Positions 46,597 to 54,828 of a stretch of 64,000 bases of DNA are shown one piece after another. Within the stretch, counting starts at the first letter, position 1. Every line of letters begins with the position of its first letter. The stretch is taken from NCBI RefSeq assembly GCF_024623455.1, contig NZ_JANIPJ010000016.1:62001-126000 (forward strand). Direction: 5' to 3'. This DNA is from Paenibacillus soyae. GTDB taxonomy: Bacteria; Bacillota; Bacilli; Paenibacillales; Paenibacillaceae. Both the position numbers and the translations under genes were made by a program. The notes beneath the pieces were generated by a model. It was given only the letters and a program-made list of their open reading frames with translations. It was not told the DNA's origin and made no database searches.

Positions 46597-47478
46597 ATGA
46601 TCAAGGAAAGCTTGCCGGACCGGCTGCTGAAGAGCCTCTTCTATCTGACGATCGGCCTGTTCTCCGTCTATTGCCTGCTGCCGTTCTGGTCCGTAGTGGC
46701 CAGCTCGTTCGCCAGCGAAGCATCCATTCTGAAGAACGGCTATACCTTCTGGCCGAAGGACTTCAGCCTGGACGCCTACAAAATGATTTTTAGCGATAAT
46801 ACCATTTACCGGGCGTACGGGGTGACGACGTTCGTCACAGTCGCGGGAACGGTCATATCCATGATCCTCACAAGCGCCCTGGCGTACGCGCTGTCTGTAA
46901 AGTCAGTCAAATATCGCAATCACATCGCGTTCTATGTTTACTTTACGATGTTATTCCACGGAGGTCTGGTGGCCACGTATTTGCTTATATCCAAATATTT
47001 GGACATGAAGGACACGATTTGGGTGCTCATTATCCCGAGCTTGCTCAGCGCCTGGAACATGTTCCTGCTCCGGAACTTCTTCGCGTCGATCGACGATTCG
47101 ATCGCGGAGTCCGCGAAAATCGACGGCGCCAACGACGTGTACATCCTGTTCCGGATCATTCTGCCGATTTCGCTGCCGGCGCTGGCTACGATCGGGTTGT
47201 TCTACGCTTTGAGCTATTGGAACAAATGGTTCGACGCGGTGCTCTACATCAACGACAAGGATCTCTATCCGCTCCAATACTTGATCCAGCGCATCATGAA
47301 CAATCTGGACTATATCAACCAAATATCGGCGGACGTGAGCATTCCGAACTTCATACCGCCCGCCATGACCGTCCGATTGGCGACGACGGTCGTCACGATC
47401 GGGCCCATCGTCCTGCTGTATCCGTTCTTGCAGAAGTACTTCGTGAAGGGACTCATGGTAGGCGCCGTCAAAGGCTAA
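46597..47478 (+). CDS. LplC/YtcP-type sugar ABC permease (second locus)
   Basis: I chose ATG at 46597 (MIKESLPDRLLKSLFYLT) after AAGGAAGTG; the longer frame overlaps the previous gene. The 293-residue protein has six helices and the EAA loop IAESAKIDGANDVYILFRIILPISLPALATIG, ending KGLMVGAVKG. It is the partner permease of the preceding gene. Confidence 0.92.
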   Translation: MIKESLPDRLLKSLFYLTIGLFSVYCLLPFWSVVASSFASEASILKNGYTFWPKDFSLDAYKMIFSDNTIYRAYGVTTFVTVAGTVISMILTSALAYALSVKSVKYRNHIAFYVYFTMLFHGGLVATYLLISKYLDMKDTIWVLIIPSLLSAWNMFLLRNFFASIDDSIAESAKIDGANDVYILFRIILPISLPALATIGLFYALSYWNKWFDAVLYINDKDLYPLQYLIQRIMNNLDYINQISADVSIPNFIPPAMTVRLATTVVTIGPIVLLYPFLQKYFVKGLMVGAVKG

Positions 47479-47543
47479 CTCCGCTTACGGGCGGTTTAGT
47501 ATAGACTCCAATCCATAACAAGAAAAGGGGATGAACAAGCAGC

Positions 47544-49160
47544 ATGAAAGCGAAAAAATGGACAACCGTAGTATTATCCGTGGCGCTTGCGGGCTCCTTG
47601 GCCGCATGCAGCGGCAAAAACAACGAGACGAACGCGCCTGCCGCAACCGACGGAAATGGGTCGGAGACGCCTGCCGCGCCGAAAGAGGTTACGCTTACGG
47701 GCATGCTCTTCGGCGACGCGCCGAAGGATCTGCCGCTGGTGCTGGAGGAATTCGAGAAGCGCACGAAGGACACGTTGAACACGAAGCTCGAGATTCAATG
47801 GAACGCACCCGCGGACCACAAGCAGAAGGTGAAGCTGATGATGACCGCGGGCGAAGAAGTCGACTTCGTCTTCGACGCGGATTTCCAAAACTTGAGGGAG
47901 CTCATTCCGCAGGGCGCTTATGCCCAATTGGACCAATATTTCAACAATGATGAGTATCCGGGGCTTAAGCAAGCGTTCTCCCCCGAGTTTATCGAGATGA
48001 ACAAGCGCTACGACAATCATCTGTACACCATTCCGTTTACGCAATATTTCTACGATATTCCGGTCGTGTACATCCGCAAGGATCTGCGGGTGAAGCTGGG
48101 CTTCGCCGAGCCGATCTCGAGCTACGACGAGCTTCAGCAGTACTACGAGAAGGTGTTGGCATCCGGCGAAGGAATCACGCCTCTGGCCGTTAGAGGAATC
48201 GGCGGCTTCCAGGAAATGCTGGCTCCGGAGCGTGAGGAACTGGACACGGTTCGTCCGCTTAACCTGGGCGGCATCACGTATTTCGTCCATTTGAGCGACG
48301 ATCTGAAGTCGGTACAGAACGTCTTGGCGTTAGGCGATCCGGCTTCCGAATGGGCGAAGCTGCCGGCTCCGTTCCATACGATGAAATCGACGTTCGCGCA
48401 ATACGACAAATGGGCGGAGTGGAGCAAATACCTCGAGAAGGACGTTCTCAGCCAGAAGGATCACAAGGCTTACTTCATGTCCGGCAAAGCCGCGTCTTAT
48501 TACGGAACAATCTCCTCGTTCGCCGCTGACCGCAAGCTGCTGCAGGAGACGCTTGCCGGAGCGGACTTGGAATTTTTTGTACTGAAAGAGAGAATTCGCA
48601 ATATGGAGCCGAAAGCGATTCCGACAAGCTACAAGGCGAATAACTCGCTCGCGATTCCGGTATCCTCCAAAAACATCGACCGTACGATGAAATTTTTCGA
48701 TTGGCTGTTCCAGAGCCGCGAGAATCATGACCTGTTCGAATACGGCATCGAGGGCAAGCACTGGGAGCCGGTCGGCGAGAACCAGCTGAAACTGCTGGAC
48801 GAGTCGAAAAACTATATCTTCCCGGGCTACGAATTCACTTGGAATCCGACCATGATTCGGCTGCCGGAGGATTTGGAAGAGTCCGCGCGGAAGTACTTCG
48901 AATATTCGGCACAGGCGGACACTTATTACGCGCCGGTGCTGGCCAAGTTCGCCTTCGACACTGCAAACGTGAAAGGCGAGTTCGCGAACGTTCAATCCAA
49001 GGCCGATCCGTTCATCCAGACGCTGAAAGCCGGCCAGGTAAAGGATTGGGAAGCGGAAGCCGTCAAGCTGAACGGCGAGCTGAATAATCTCGGCCTCGAT
49101 ACCATCCGCTCCGAAATCAAGGCTCAAGTCCAAGCTTATTTGGATGCGGGCGGCAAATAA
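47544..49160 (+). CDS. LplA-type lipoprotein, extracellular sugar-binding protein (second locus)
   Basis: The 538-residue protein has a lipoprotein signal with lipobox LAAC (Cys at about 22) and then a Thr/Ala-rich stretch. The mature part is a solute-binding family 1 protein. A ribosome site AAAAGGGG lies about 13 nt before the ATG. It should deliver acidic oligosaccharides to the two preceding permeases. A strong bidirectional terminator follows. Confidence 0.92.
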   Translation: MKAKKWTTVVLSVALAGSLAACSGKNNETNAPAATDGNGSETPAAPKEVTLTGMLFGDAPKDLPLVLEEFEKRTKDTLNTKLEIQWNAPADHKQKVKLMMTAGEEVDFVFDADFQNLRELIPQGAYAQLDQYFNNDEYPGLKQAFSPEFIEMNKRYDNHLYTIPFTQYFYDIPVVYIRKDLRVKLGFAEPISSYDELQQYYEKVLASGEGITPLAVRGIGGFQEMLAPEREELDTVRPLNLGGITYFVHLSDDLKSVQNVLALGDPASEWAKLPAPFHTMKSTFAQYDKWAEWSKYLEKDVLSQKDHKAYFMSGKAASYYGTISSFAADRKLLQETLAGADLEFFVLKERIRNMEPKAIPTSYKANNSLAIPVSSKNIDRTMKFFDWLFQSRENHDLFEYGIEGKHWEPVGENQLKLLDESKNYIFPGYEFTWNPTMIRLPEDLEESARKYFEYSAQADTYYAPVLAKFAFDTANVKGEFANVQSKADPFIQTLKAGQVKDWEAEAVKLNGELNNLGLDTIRSEIKAQVQAYLDAGGK

Positions 49161-49168
49161 CGGTTTTC

Positions 49169-49211
49169 AAAAGGACACAAACACCTTATAGCCGGTGTTT
49201 GTGTCCTTTTT
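49169..49211. terminator. Bidirectional terminator at the TSUP stop
   Basis: AAAAGGACACAAACACC (49169-49185) pairs exactly with GGTGTTTGTGTCCTTTT (49194-49210). T-rich flanks exist on both sides. It closes the second ABC operon and also overlaps the stop codon end of the leftward TSUP gene. Confidence 0.9.
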
Positions 49212-50007
49212 AACCCTTCATCATCAACCGAACGGAAACCAAAACGAGAAATACAGCCAATAGCTTCAGCAGCAGATTGCCAGGCAGGCGTTTGGCCAAG
49301 CGCGCGCCGAGCTGCCCGCCGATAATCGCGCCGGGCGCCAGGAACAACACCATCGACCAATCGATGTTGTGCAGAGCGGCATGCGTGGACGTGCTGACGA
49401 TCGCGGACAGGAAAATTTGCAGCATGGAAGTCGCGACGGCAATATGCGGAGGGAAGCTAAGCAGCAAGGTCATGGTTGGAATCATGAGACTTCCGCCTCC
49501 CACTCCGAACAGGCTTGCCAGGAAGCCGACAAGAAAGCTGATGACGATGCCGGTAGGCATGTGATAGGAATAGTCGAACCGCTTGCCGGTTTGATCGATA
49601 AAGCTCCGCGTCGCCGTTGGAGCCAAAGGCCAGCCGATCGGCCGGTCCGGCTTGAATAGAAGCAGCAGAGCTATACCGATCAAGAAGACGCCGAAGCTTA
49701 CGAAAAAAAGTCGTCCTTCTATTCGTTCCGCGAAGATGGCGCCCATAATCGAACCGGGGATCGAGGCGGCCGCGAACCGGATCGCGGCTGCATAATCGAT
49801 TCGTTTCTGTCTGGCATATACGTAAGTGCTGGAGACGGAATTGCAGAGCAGCATCGCCATAGATGTACCGGCCAGATGCGACGGCTCCATATCGGGAAAC
49901 AGGAAGGCGAGCGCGGGCACGACGATGAAGCCTCCGCCAAGACCGACCAAGGAGCCGGAAAGACCGGCCAAGAGCCCGATAGCTAATAGAAGTAGAAATG
50001 TGAACAC
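49210..50007 (-). CDS. TauE/SafE (TSUP) family anion transporter
   Basis: The 265-residue membrane protein has about eight helices and two repeat motifs, GSLVGLGGGFIVVP near residue 18 and LFGVGGGSLMIPTM near 155, typical of TSUP exporters of sulfite, organosulfonates or similar anions. YtnM of the Bacillus subtilis ytmI operon belongs to this family. The gene lies 30 bp downstream of the esterase gene, so it is co-transcribed with it. Proximity to the sulfur locus suggests export of a sulfur-containing anion, by inference. Confidence 0.88.
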   Translation of the reverse strand: MFTFLLLLAIGLLAGLSGSLVGLGGGFIVVPALAFLFPDMEPSHLAGTSMAMLLCNSVSSTYVYARQKRIDYAAAIRFAAASIPGSIMGAIFAERIEGRLFFVSFGVFLIGIALLLLFKPDRPIGWPLAPTATRSFIDQTGKRFDYSYHMPTGIVISFLVGFLASLFGVGGGSLMIPTMTLLLSFPPHIAVATSMLQIFLSAIVSTSTHAALHNIDWSMVLFLAPGAIIGGQLGARLAKRLPGNLLLKLLAVFLVLVSVRLMMKG

Positions 50008-50037
50008 CGTGGAAGTCCTTTCTGCATTCGTATTGCG

Positions 50038-51657
50038 TTACTCTTTCCAAAAAAAACGACCAGCGAACAAATAGGTACGAAGCCAAGCCCGTTGTTCCGC
50101 CGTTAGTCTAGAGTCCTTCATCAGTCCAGAGAGAATGTCATGCGCGAGAAGCTTCTTGTCCATTTGGACAACGGCCTGCTCTTCATCCGCATCGAGCGCA
50201 AGGATGTCGGGGGACAGGGGATCGGCGGTCCACCGATTCCAAGGCGGCGGACCTTCGCCGTTCGGATCTCCCATGTGCAAGAAGCCCCGCAAATAACAGC
50301 GCATCCAATCGGATAGCTGTTTGCGCCCCGGCTCGTTACGTTCGGTGACGACGCCCGCCGGAAAGTTCTGCATAACTCCCGAGAAATCGCCGGTATAGAA
50401 GGGGATATCCGCGCCATGATTGGCGCCAATCTGAAAGCGGATGGACGGATCAATCACGCCATCGCGCAGCCCCCAGCGGAATCGGTAGGCGAAGATCGGG
50501 CTGTCGGGAGACGCCTTCTTCCACTTGTCCGCCACTTCCTCTACATTAAACGCCGCATACAGCTCGCTCCCGTATTGAACGGCTGCCTCATACAAGTTTT
50601 TCTCCTCCGCTTGACTCTCTAAAAGTCCCGACTGCATATGATTCGAAAAGTAAGAATCCCCCAGAGCAAACCCCGAAAATTCGGTTGCGGTGCTTCCTAA
50701 GACGATAGGCAAGCAAGGGTGCCCGGGTAACCCGAGGTTCGCGAACCCTCCAATCGGGATGACCGTGCCGTCCTCGAACAAATGGGGAAACGCGTTCATC
50801 CGGAGACCGGTGTCGCCGATCGCTTCAGCGAAGCGGGCAGCGTTCTGCTGATGAAGGAAGCCGGAAATCTCTTCTACGGTTTGATTGGAGATCCACTCTT
50901 CCGCTTCAATGGGGTTACTCGCGAGTCCATCCTCCAGCAACAACGCGCTAAGTATCTCGTTCGCCTTGGACTCCCCTAATTTCGAGTCGGCGGTCGTTAA
51001 CCCTCCGCTCATCACGTATAGCTTGTGGATCAGTCCTTTGCACAGAGGGGAGAGACTAGCGGCTAACGCGTTTCTTGCGCCGGCGGACTGGCCCGCCAAC
51101 GTGACGTTGGCGGGATCCCCGCCGAAATAAGTAATGTTCCGGTGCACCCACTTCAAAGCTTGGATGACATCGAGGAGCCCGTAGTTTCCCGAATCGTCCA
51201 ATGGATCGCCTGTACGCAGTGCGGGATGGAGGAAAAAACCCATCGCCCCTAGACGGTAATTCACCGTCACGACGATGCTATTCGTTTCGGGCGCCAATTG
51301 CCAGCCCTGGAAATCCCGCCCCGAACCCGCAACATTGCCGCCGCCGTGCAGAAAGACGAGTACAGGCAAGCCATCCTCTGCATGATCCGGCCGCCAGATG
51401 TTCAGGTATAAGCAGTCCTCGCTCCCTACAGGTCCCTGCGGACTCATTTGGACGCTGCTGCTTCGAAAATCCCTTGCGGACAATCGATCCCCCCAAGGCT
51501 CGACCTCGCGAGGTGCTTTCCATCGGAGTCCTCCCACCGGCGGCATCGCATAAGGAACGCCGAGCCATGCGATCGACCGGGCCTCCGTCAGACGGAGCCC
51601 TTCGAGCTGGCCGCAAGGGAGCGTGACGATTTCATTCCTCGTATCGTTCTCGTGCAT
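50038..51657 (-). CDS. Type B carboxylesterase (pNB-esterase-like)
   Basis: This alpha/beta-hydrolase of 539 residues starts at 51657 (MHENDTRNE), 7 nt after AAAAGGGG; upstream in-frame ATGs at 51690 and 51675 lack spacing. Motifs are the oxyanion hole FLHGGGN, the nucleophile elbow GQSAGA (Ser) and a His in GANHGADIPF. The family hydrolyses short-chain and aromatic esters. No signal peptide is seen. A perfect -10 box TATAAT lies upstream (51689-51694, reverse). It is divergent from a LysR gene, which likely regulates it. Confidence 0.9.
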   Translation of the reverse strand: MHENDTRNEIVTLPCGQLEGLRLTEARSIAWLGVPYAMPPVGGLRWKAPREVEPWGDRLSARDFRSSSVQMSPQGPVGSEDCLYLNIWRPDHAEDGLPVLVFLHGGGNVAGSGRDFQGWQLAPETNSIVVTVNYRLGAMGFFLHPALRTGDPLDDSGNYGLLDVIQALKWVHRNITYFGGDPANVTLAGQSAGARNALAASLSPLCKGLIHKLYVMSGGLTTADSKLGESKANEILSALLLEDGLASNPIEAEEWISNQTVEEISGFLHQQNAARFAEAIGDTGLRMNAFPHLFEDGTVIPIGGFANLGLPGHPCLPIVLGSTATEFSGFALGDSYFSNHMQSGLLESQAEEKNLYEAAVQYGSELYAAFNVEEVADKWKKASPDSPIFAYRFRWGLRDGVIDPSIRFQIGANHGADIPFYTGDFSGVMQNFPAGVVTERNEPGRKQLSDWMRCYLRGFLHMGDPNGEGPPPWNRWTADPLSPDILALDADEEQAVVQMDKKLLAHDILSGLMKDSRLTAEQRAWLRTYLFAGRFFWKE

Positions 51658-51688
51658 GAACAAACCCCTTTTCATTGTGCTTTCATTC

Positions 51689-51749
51689 ATTATAGGGTTC
51701 TGTTACGATAATGAAAAATATATTGTTTGATATAAAATATATATTCATT
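51689..51749. promoter_or_regulatory. Divergent promoter and AT-rich dyad of the LysR1-esterase pair
   Basis: A -10 box TATAAT (reverse, 51689-51694) serves the esterase. A long imperfect dyad (AATGAA...ATATAT near 51710 and ATATAT...TTCATT near 51749) is centred at about 51730. This is where a LysR protein is expected to bind and act on both genes. Confidence 0.5.
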
Positions 51750-51777
51750 TGGTTATCGATTGAAAGGGGGGAAGATG

Positions 51778-52650
51778 ATGGATCTGCATTCGCTTCGTTA
51801 TTTTCAAACGGTGGCTCGGCTGGAGAACATGACGAAGGCCGCGGAGAAGCTGCAAATATCCCAGCCGGCCTTAAGCAAGTTAATTGGTAAGCTCGAGACG
51901 GAATTAAGCGTTCAATTGTTCGACCGCACGGGGAAATACATTCGGCTCAACGAGTTCGGTAAACGGTTCCTTACGAAGGTCGACCTGGCTCTTCAAACGT
52001 TGGAGGATGGGAAGACGGAGCTGATAGACTTGGCCGCGAAACCGATTGGGACTATCGCGGTCATGATTCATGTCGGATCTTATTTGCTTCCGGATATGAT
52101 TGCTTCATTCCGGCAGCGGCATCCGGAAGCGGAGTTCAAGCTGCTGCAGCATGATCAGGATCGTACCGCTTCTCCGGCGTTCGATCTGTGCATTTCGTCA
52201 TCGACGTTCAGAATGCCGGGAACCGAATCCATCCCCTTATTAACAGAGGAAATCATGCTTGCGGTCCCGAACGGACATCGGTTGGCCGGCCGCAAGAGCG
52301 TTCGCCTAAGCGAGCTGTCGGAGGACGGCTTCATAAGCTTAAAGCCGGGCAAGCAGCTGCGCGATACGACGGATTCCCTCTGCCGCGCGGCAGGCTTTGA
52401 GCCTCGAATGATTTATGAATGCGACGAGCCTTCGATGGTTCGGAGCCTGGTCCGCGCGGGACTTGGCGTTTCTTTTATTCCGTCGGTTACATGGGGCGGT
52501 TCGCAGGGCTCCTCCGTCGTTCTTCTCTCTATCGAAGAGCCGGTAAGTAAACGTTCGATCGAAATTTCTTGGTATGCCGACCGTTACATAACGAAGGCGG
52601 CCCGCGAATTCAAAGCGTTCGTGCAGGATTATTACCGAAAGCTGCAATAG
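51778..52650 (+). CDS. LysR family transcriptional regulator
   Basis: The 290-residue protein begins with a winged helix-turn-helix (HSLRYFQTVARLENMTKAAEKLQISQPALSKLIGKLE). An inducer-binding PBP-like domain follows (about 90-290). ATG at 51778 leaves 6 nt after GGGGGG; ATG at 51775 is the alternative. It points away from the esterase-TSUP operon and should control it. The effector is unknown. Confidence 0.9.
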   Translation: MDLHSLRYFQTVARLENMTKAAEKLQISQPALSKLIGKLETELSVQLFDRTGKYIRLNEFGKRFLTKVDLALQTLEDGKTELIDLAAKPIGTIAVMIHVGSYLLPDMIASFRQRHPEAEFKLLQHDQDRTASPAFDLCISSSTFRMPGTESIPLLTEEIMLAVPNGHRLAGRKSVRLSELSEDGFISLKPGKQLRDTTDSLCRAAGFEPRMIYECDEPSMVRSLVRAGLGVSFIPSVTWGGSQGSSVVLLSIEEPVSKRSIEISWYADRYITKAAREFKAFVQDYYRKLQ

Positions 52651-52715
52651 AGAGCAGTGAAGATCGCGAAGCAGAAGGGTTGCCCAGCGGCTCTGCGTTT
52701 ATTTGCGTGGCCCTA

Positions 52716-52745
52716 TTGACAGATTTTGTATGACGATGGTATCCT
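52716..52745 (+). promoter_or_regulatory. Sigma-A type promoter of the second LysR gene
   Basis: TTGACA (52716-52721) and TATCCT (52740-52745) are separated by 18 bp. A start near 52752 would give a leader of about 186 nt before the proposed start codon. Confidence 0.65.
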
Positions 52746-52830
52746 GTAACAAATACAAGTAAGTTAATCGGAATAGTGTAGTATTGATAAGCAACCGAAT
52801 ATTGTTGATGCGATTGTTCCCTTCTATCGC

Positions 52831-52893
52831 GTCTACCGGATCACCGGAGACCTTCCTCTTTCATGCCTATGATTGCGGAGGTCTCTTTTGTTT
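52831..52893 (+). terminator. Attenuator-like leader: mutually exclusive hairpins
   Basis: A terminator stem GAGACCT (52847-52853) with AGGTCTC (52879-52885) is followed by TTTTGTTT. An alternative stem pairs GTCT-A-CCGG (52831-52839) with CCGGAGAC (52844-52851), loop ATCA, and would use up the terminator's 5' arm. The two structures exclude each other, as in transcription attenuators. I do not recognise a known riboswitch or T-box. The leader from about 52752 contains no gene that I can support. Confidence 0.5.
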
Positions 52894-52937
52894 ATTCGAA
52901 ACAATCTACCATTCGAGACGAACCGGAGGTGTGCGCC

Positions 52938-53846
52938 ATCAATATCGATAACATCGAAGCATTCGTATTCATTGTCCATTACGGCAGTTACAACAAGGCG
53001 GCCGACATCCTATTCTTATCCCAGCCGTCCGTAAGCGCCCGGATCCAGTCGCTGGAACGCGAGCTGAACTGCAAGCTGTTCGACCGGATTGGCAAACAAA
53101 TTCAAATTACGGAGGAAGGCAAGCGATTCTTGCCTTATGCGCAGCAAATATTGATGACGTACCAGAAGGGCAAGCTTCATATCAATCAGAAAAGATCGCT
53201 GCCGGAAGAGCTAAGACTGGGGTGTACCGTCTCGGTCTCGAATTACACGATTCCGGATGTGCTGTCAAGGCTGAAGCAGCGTTTTCCTAACACGCACTTC
53301 AAGCTCGTCACGGGAACAACGGACGATATCATCGGGAAGGTCGTCAATAAAGAGGTGGATATCGGATTCGTGCGAAATGTCAGCCATCCGAATTTGCAGT
53401 CCACCAAATTTTACGAGGATCCCATCCGATTGTACGTCTACGAAGGACATCCATTCTTAAGCATGGAGAAGATAACGATCGAGCAAATCGCCGTTCAGCC
53501 GCTCGTGTTTTTCGAATGCGGCGCGCTCGACTGGCTTCGGGTGCATCGCATGTTCGGCGGTCTTGATCATCCTCCGAATATCCAGTTCCTTACCGATAAT
53601 TCGGAGACGGCCAAGAAGCTGGTCATCCGGAAAGCGGGCATCGGCTTCTTGCCCAGTCTCAGCGCGCAAGAGGAAATAAGAAGCGGAAAGCTTGTGCCGA
53701 TTCCGATTCAGGAGGCGGAAGCGATCACGCTGCAGACGAATATCGTATCCTGCCATGGTAAGCATGCGCCGTTCATCGAAGCGATCATGGGCATCGGCAA
53801 AGAGCTGTACGGCGAAAAAAACGATATTGAATTGTTATATAAATAA
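52938..53846 (+). CDS. LysR family regulator of the sulfur salvage operon (AscR/YtlI-like)
   Basis: The 302-residue protein reads INIDNIEAFVFIVHYGSYNK followed by a LysR helix-turn-helix and an inducer-binding domain. The family N-terminus is usually MNIDN; here the first codon is ATC at 52938, 8 nt after GGAGG (52925-52929). A GTG at 52929 overlaps the ribosome site and the ATG at 52863 lies inside the attenuator, so ATC is my preferred start. It is the likely activator of the Tcy operon downstream, as YtlI (AscR) is in Bacillus subtilis. Its stop codon overlaps the putative operator. Confidence 0.82.
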   Translation: MNIDNIEAFVFIVHYGSYNKAADILFLSQPSVSARIQSLERELNCKLFDRIGKQIQITEEGKRFLPYAQQILMTYQKGKLHINQKRSLPEELRLGCTVSVSNYTIPDVLSRLKQRFPNTHFKLVTGTTDDIIGKVVNKEVDIGFVRNVSHPNLQSTKFYEDPIRLYVYEGHPFLSMEKITIEQIAVQPLVFFECGALDWLRVHRMFGGLDHPPNIQFLTDNSETAKKLVIRKAGIGFLPSLSAQEEIRSGKLVPIPIQEAEAITLQTNIVSCHGKHAPFIEAIMGIGKELYGEKNDIELLYK

Positions 53847-53862
53847 ATAGAACTTCTCTATT
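53846..53862. promoter_or_regulatory. Putative LysR operator before the Tcy operon
   Basis: AATAGA-N5-TCTATT is a perfect 17-nt dyad that includes the LysR-type T-N11-A. A related dyad precedes the peptide transporter at 61776. A motif TTAACCAGTAGGTATTAT (53913-53930), probably containing the -10 box TATTAT, lies about 70 bp downstream and also recurs there. Confidence 0.6.
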
Positions 53863-53963
53863 ATCTTTCCCGGAAGCAGGATGCTACAGTTAGATCAGCT
53901 CATAATTCATACTTAACCAGTAGGTATTATGAGGTTAAAAACAAAAACATGGAGGTCTTTACA

Positions 53964-54779
53964 ATGAAAAAGTTTACGGTAGTTGCATTAACGCTTGCCC
54001 TTGCCATTTTTGCTTCCGCATGCGGAAGCAACGGCAATGAACCCGCCAGCGGTTCGGCTGACGGCGAAACCGCCAAAAAAGTTATCGTAGGTACGGCAAA
54101 CGACTTCGAACAAGTCGCTTTCCTTGACGATAAAGGCAACCTGACCGGCTTCGACGTCGAGCTTATTCGCGAGATCGACAAACGGCTGGAGCAATACGAG
54201 TTCGAATTCCAGACGTTGGAGTTCTCCAACATTTTGCTTAGCCTGGAAACCAAAAAGGTCGATATCGCCGCCCATCTCTTCGAGAAAAATCCGGAACGGG
54301 CCGAAAAGTTCGACTTTAACCAAGAGCCGTACGCCTATTGGCGGAACAAAATCATCGTAGCGTCGGATAACCAGGATCCGATCCAGACGCTGGACGACTT
54401 GAAAGGCAAGAAAGTGCTTATCGGTCCGACAAGCGCGCAAGCCCAGCTGCTCGAAAACTATAACAAGGAAAACGACAACGCGATCGAAATCGTCTATCAG
54501 CAGAACGACGCGAACGACGAAGTGCTCCAGATTACGTCGGGGCGCGTGTACGCAACGCTCGGAGCCGATTTCCTGCTCCCGATCAAAGACCCGCAAGGCA
54601 AGCTGAAAACGGTTGGGGAGCCGCTGAACGAAGGCAATATCCTGTACGTATTCCGCAAAAACGATCCGGAGTCCAAGAAGCTGTCCGACGCGGTCGATGC
54701 CACGATCAAAGAACTGAAAGCGGACGGGACGCTCAAAAAAATCAGCGAACAGTGGCTCGGCCAAGATTTCTCGCAATAA
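53964..54779 (+). CDS. Cystine/S-amino-acid binding lipoprotein (TcyJ/TcyK-like)
   Basis: The 271-residue protein has a lipoprotein signal with lipobox ASAC. The mature part is a solute-binding family 3 domain (GFDVELIREIDKRL near residue 65, LKGKKVLIGPTSAQAQLL). Start at 53964 follows GGAGGT; the earlier ATG at 53949 is rejected. Ligands of this group include cystine and sulfur-containing amino acids; only one binding protein is present, whereas Bacillus subtilis has TcyJ and TcyK. It is the first gene of the importer operon. Confidence 0.88.
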   Translation: MKKFTVVALTLALAIFASACGSNGNEPASGSADGETAKKVIVGTANDFEQVAFLDDKGNLTGFDVELIREIDKRLEQYEFEFQTLEFSNILLSLETKKVDIAAHLFEKNPERAEKFDFNQEPYAYWRNKIIVASDNQDPIQTLDDLKGKKVLIGPTSAQAQLLENYNKENDNAIEIVYQQNDANDEVLQITSGRVYATLGADFLLPIKDPQGKLKTVGEPLNEGNILYVFRKNDPESKKLSDAVDATIKELKADGTLKKISEQWLGQDFSQ

Positions 54780-54828
54780 GAGGACGCCAGCGGCATGCGA
54801 GTCCGGCTGGGAGGAGTGAATACGAAGT

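Noticed and set aside
52752..52925. Known T-box or S-box (SAM) riboswitch in the LysR leader
   Set aside because: I saw neither the T-box core AGGGTGG nor the S-box conserved parts. Only the terminator and the alternative stem are supported.
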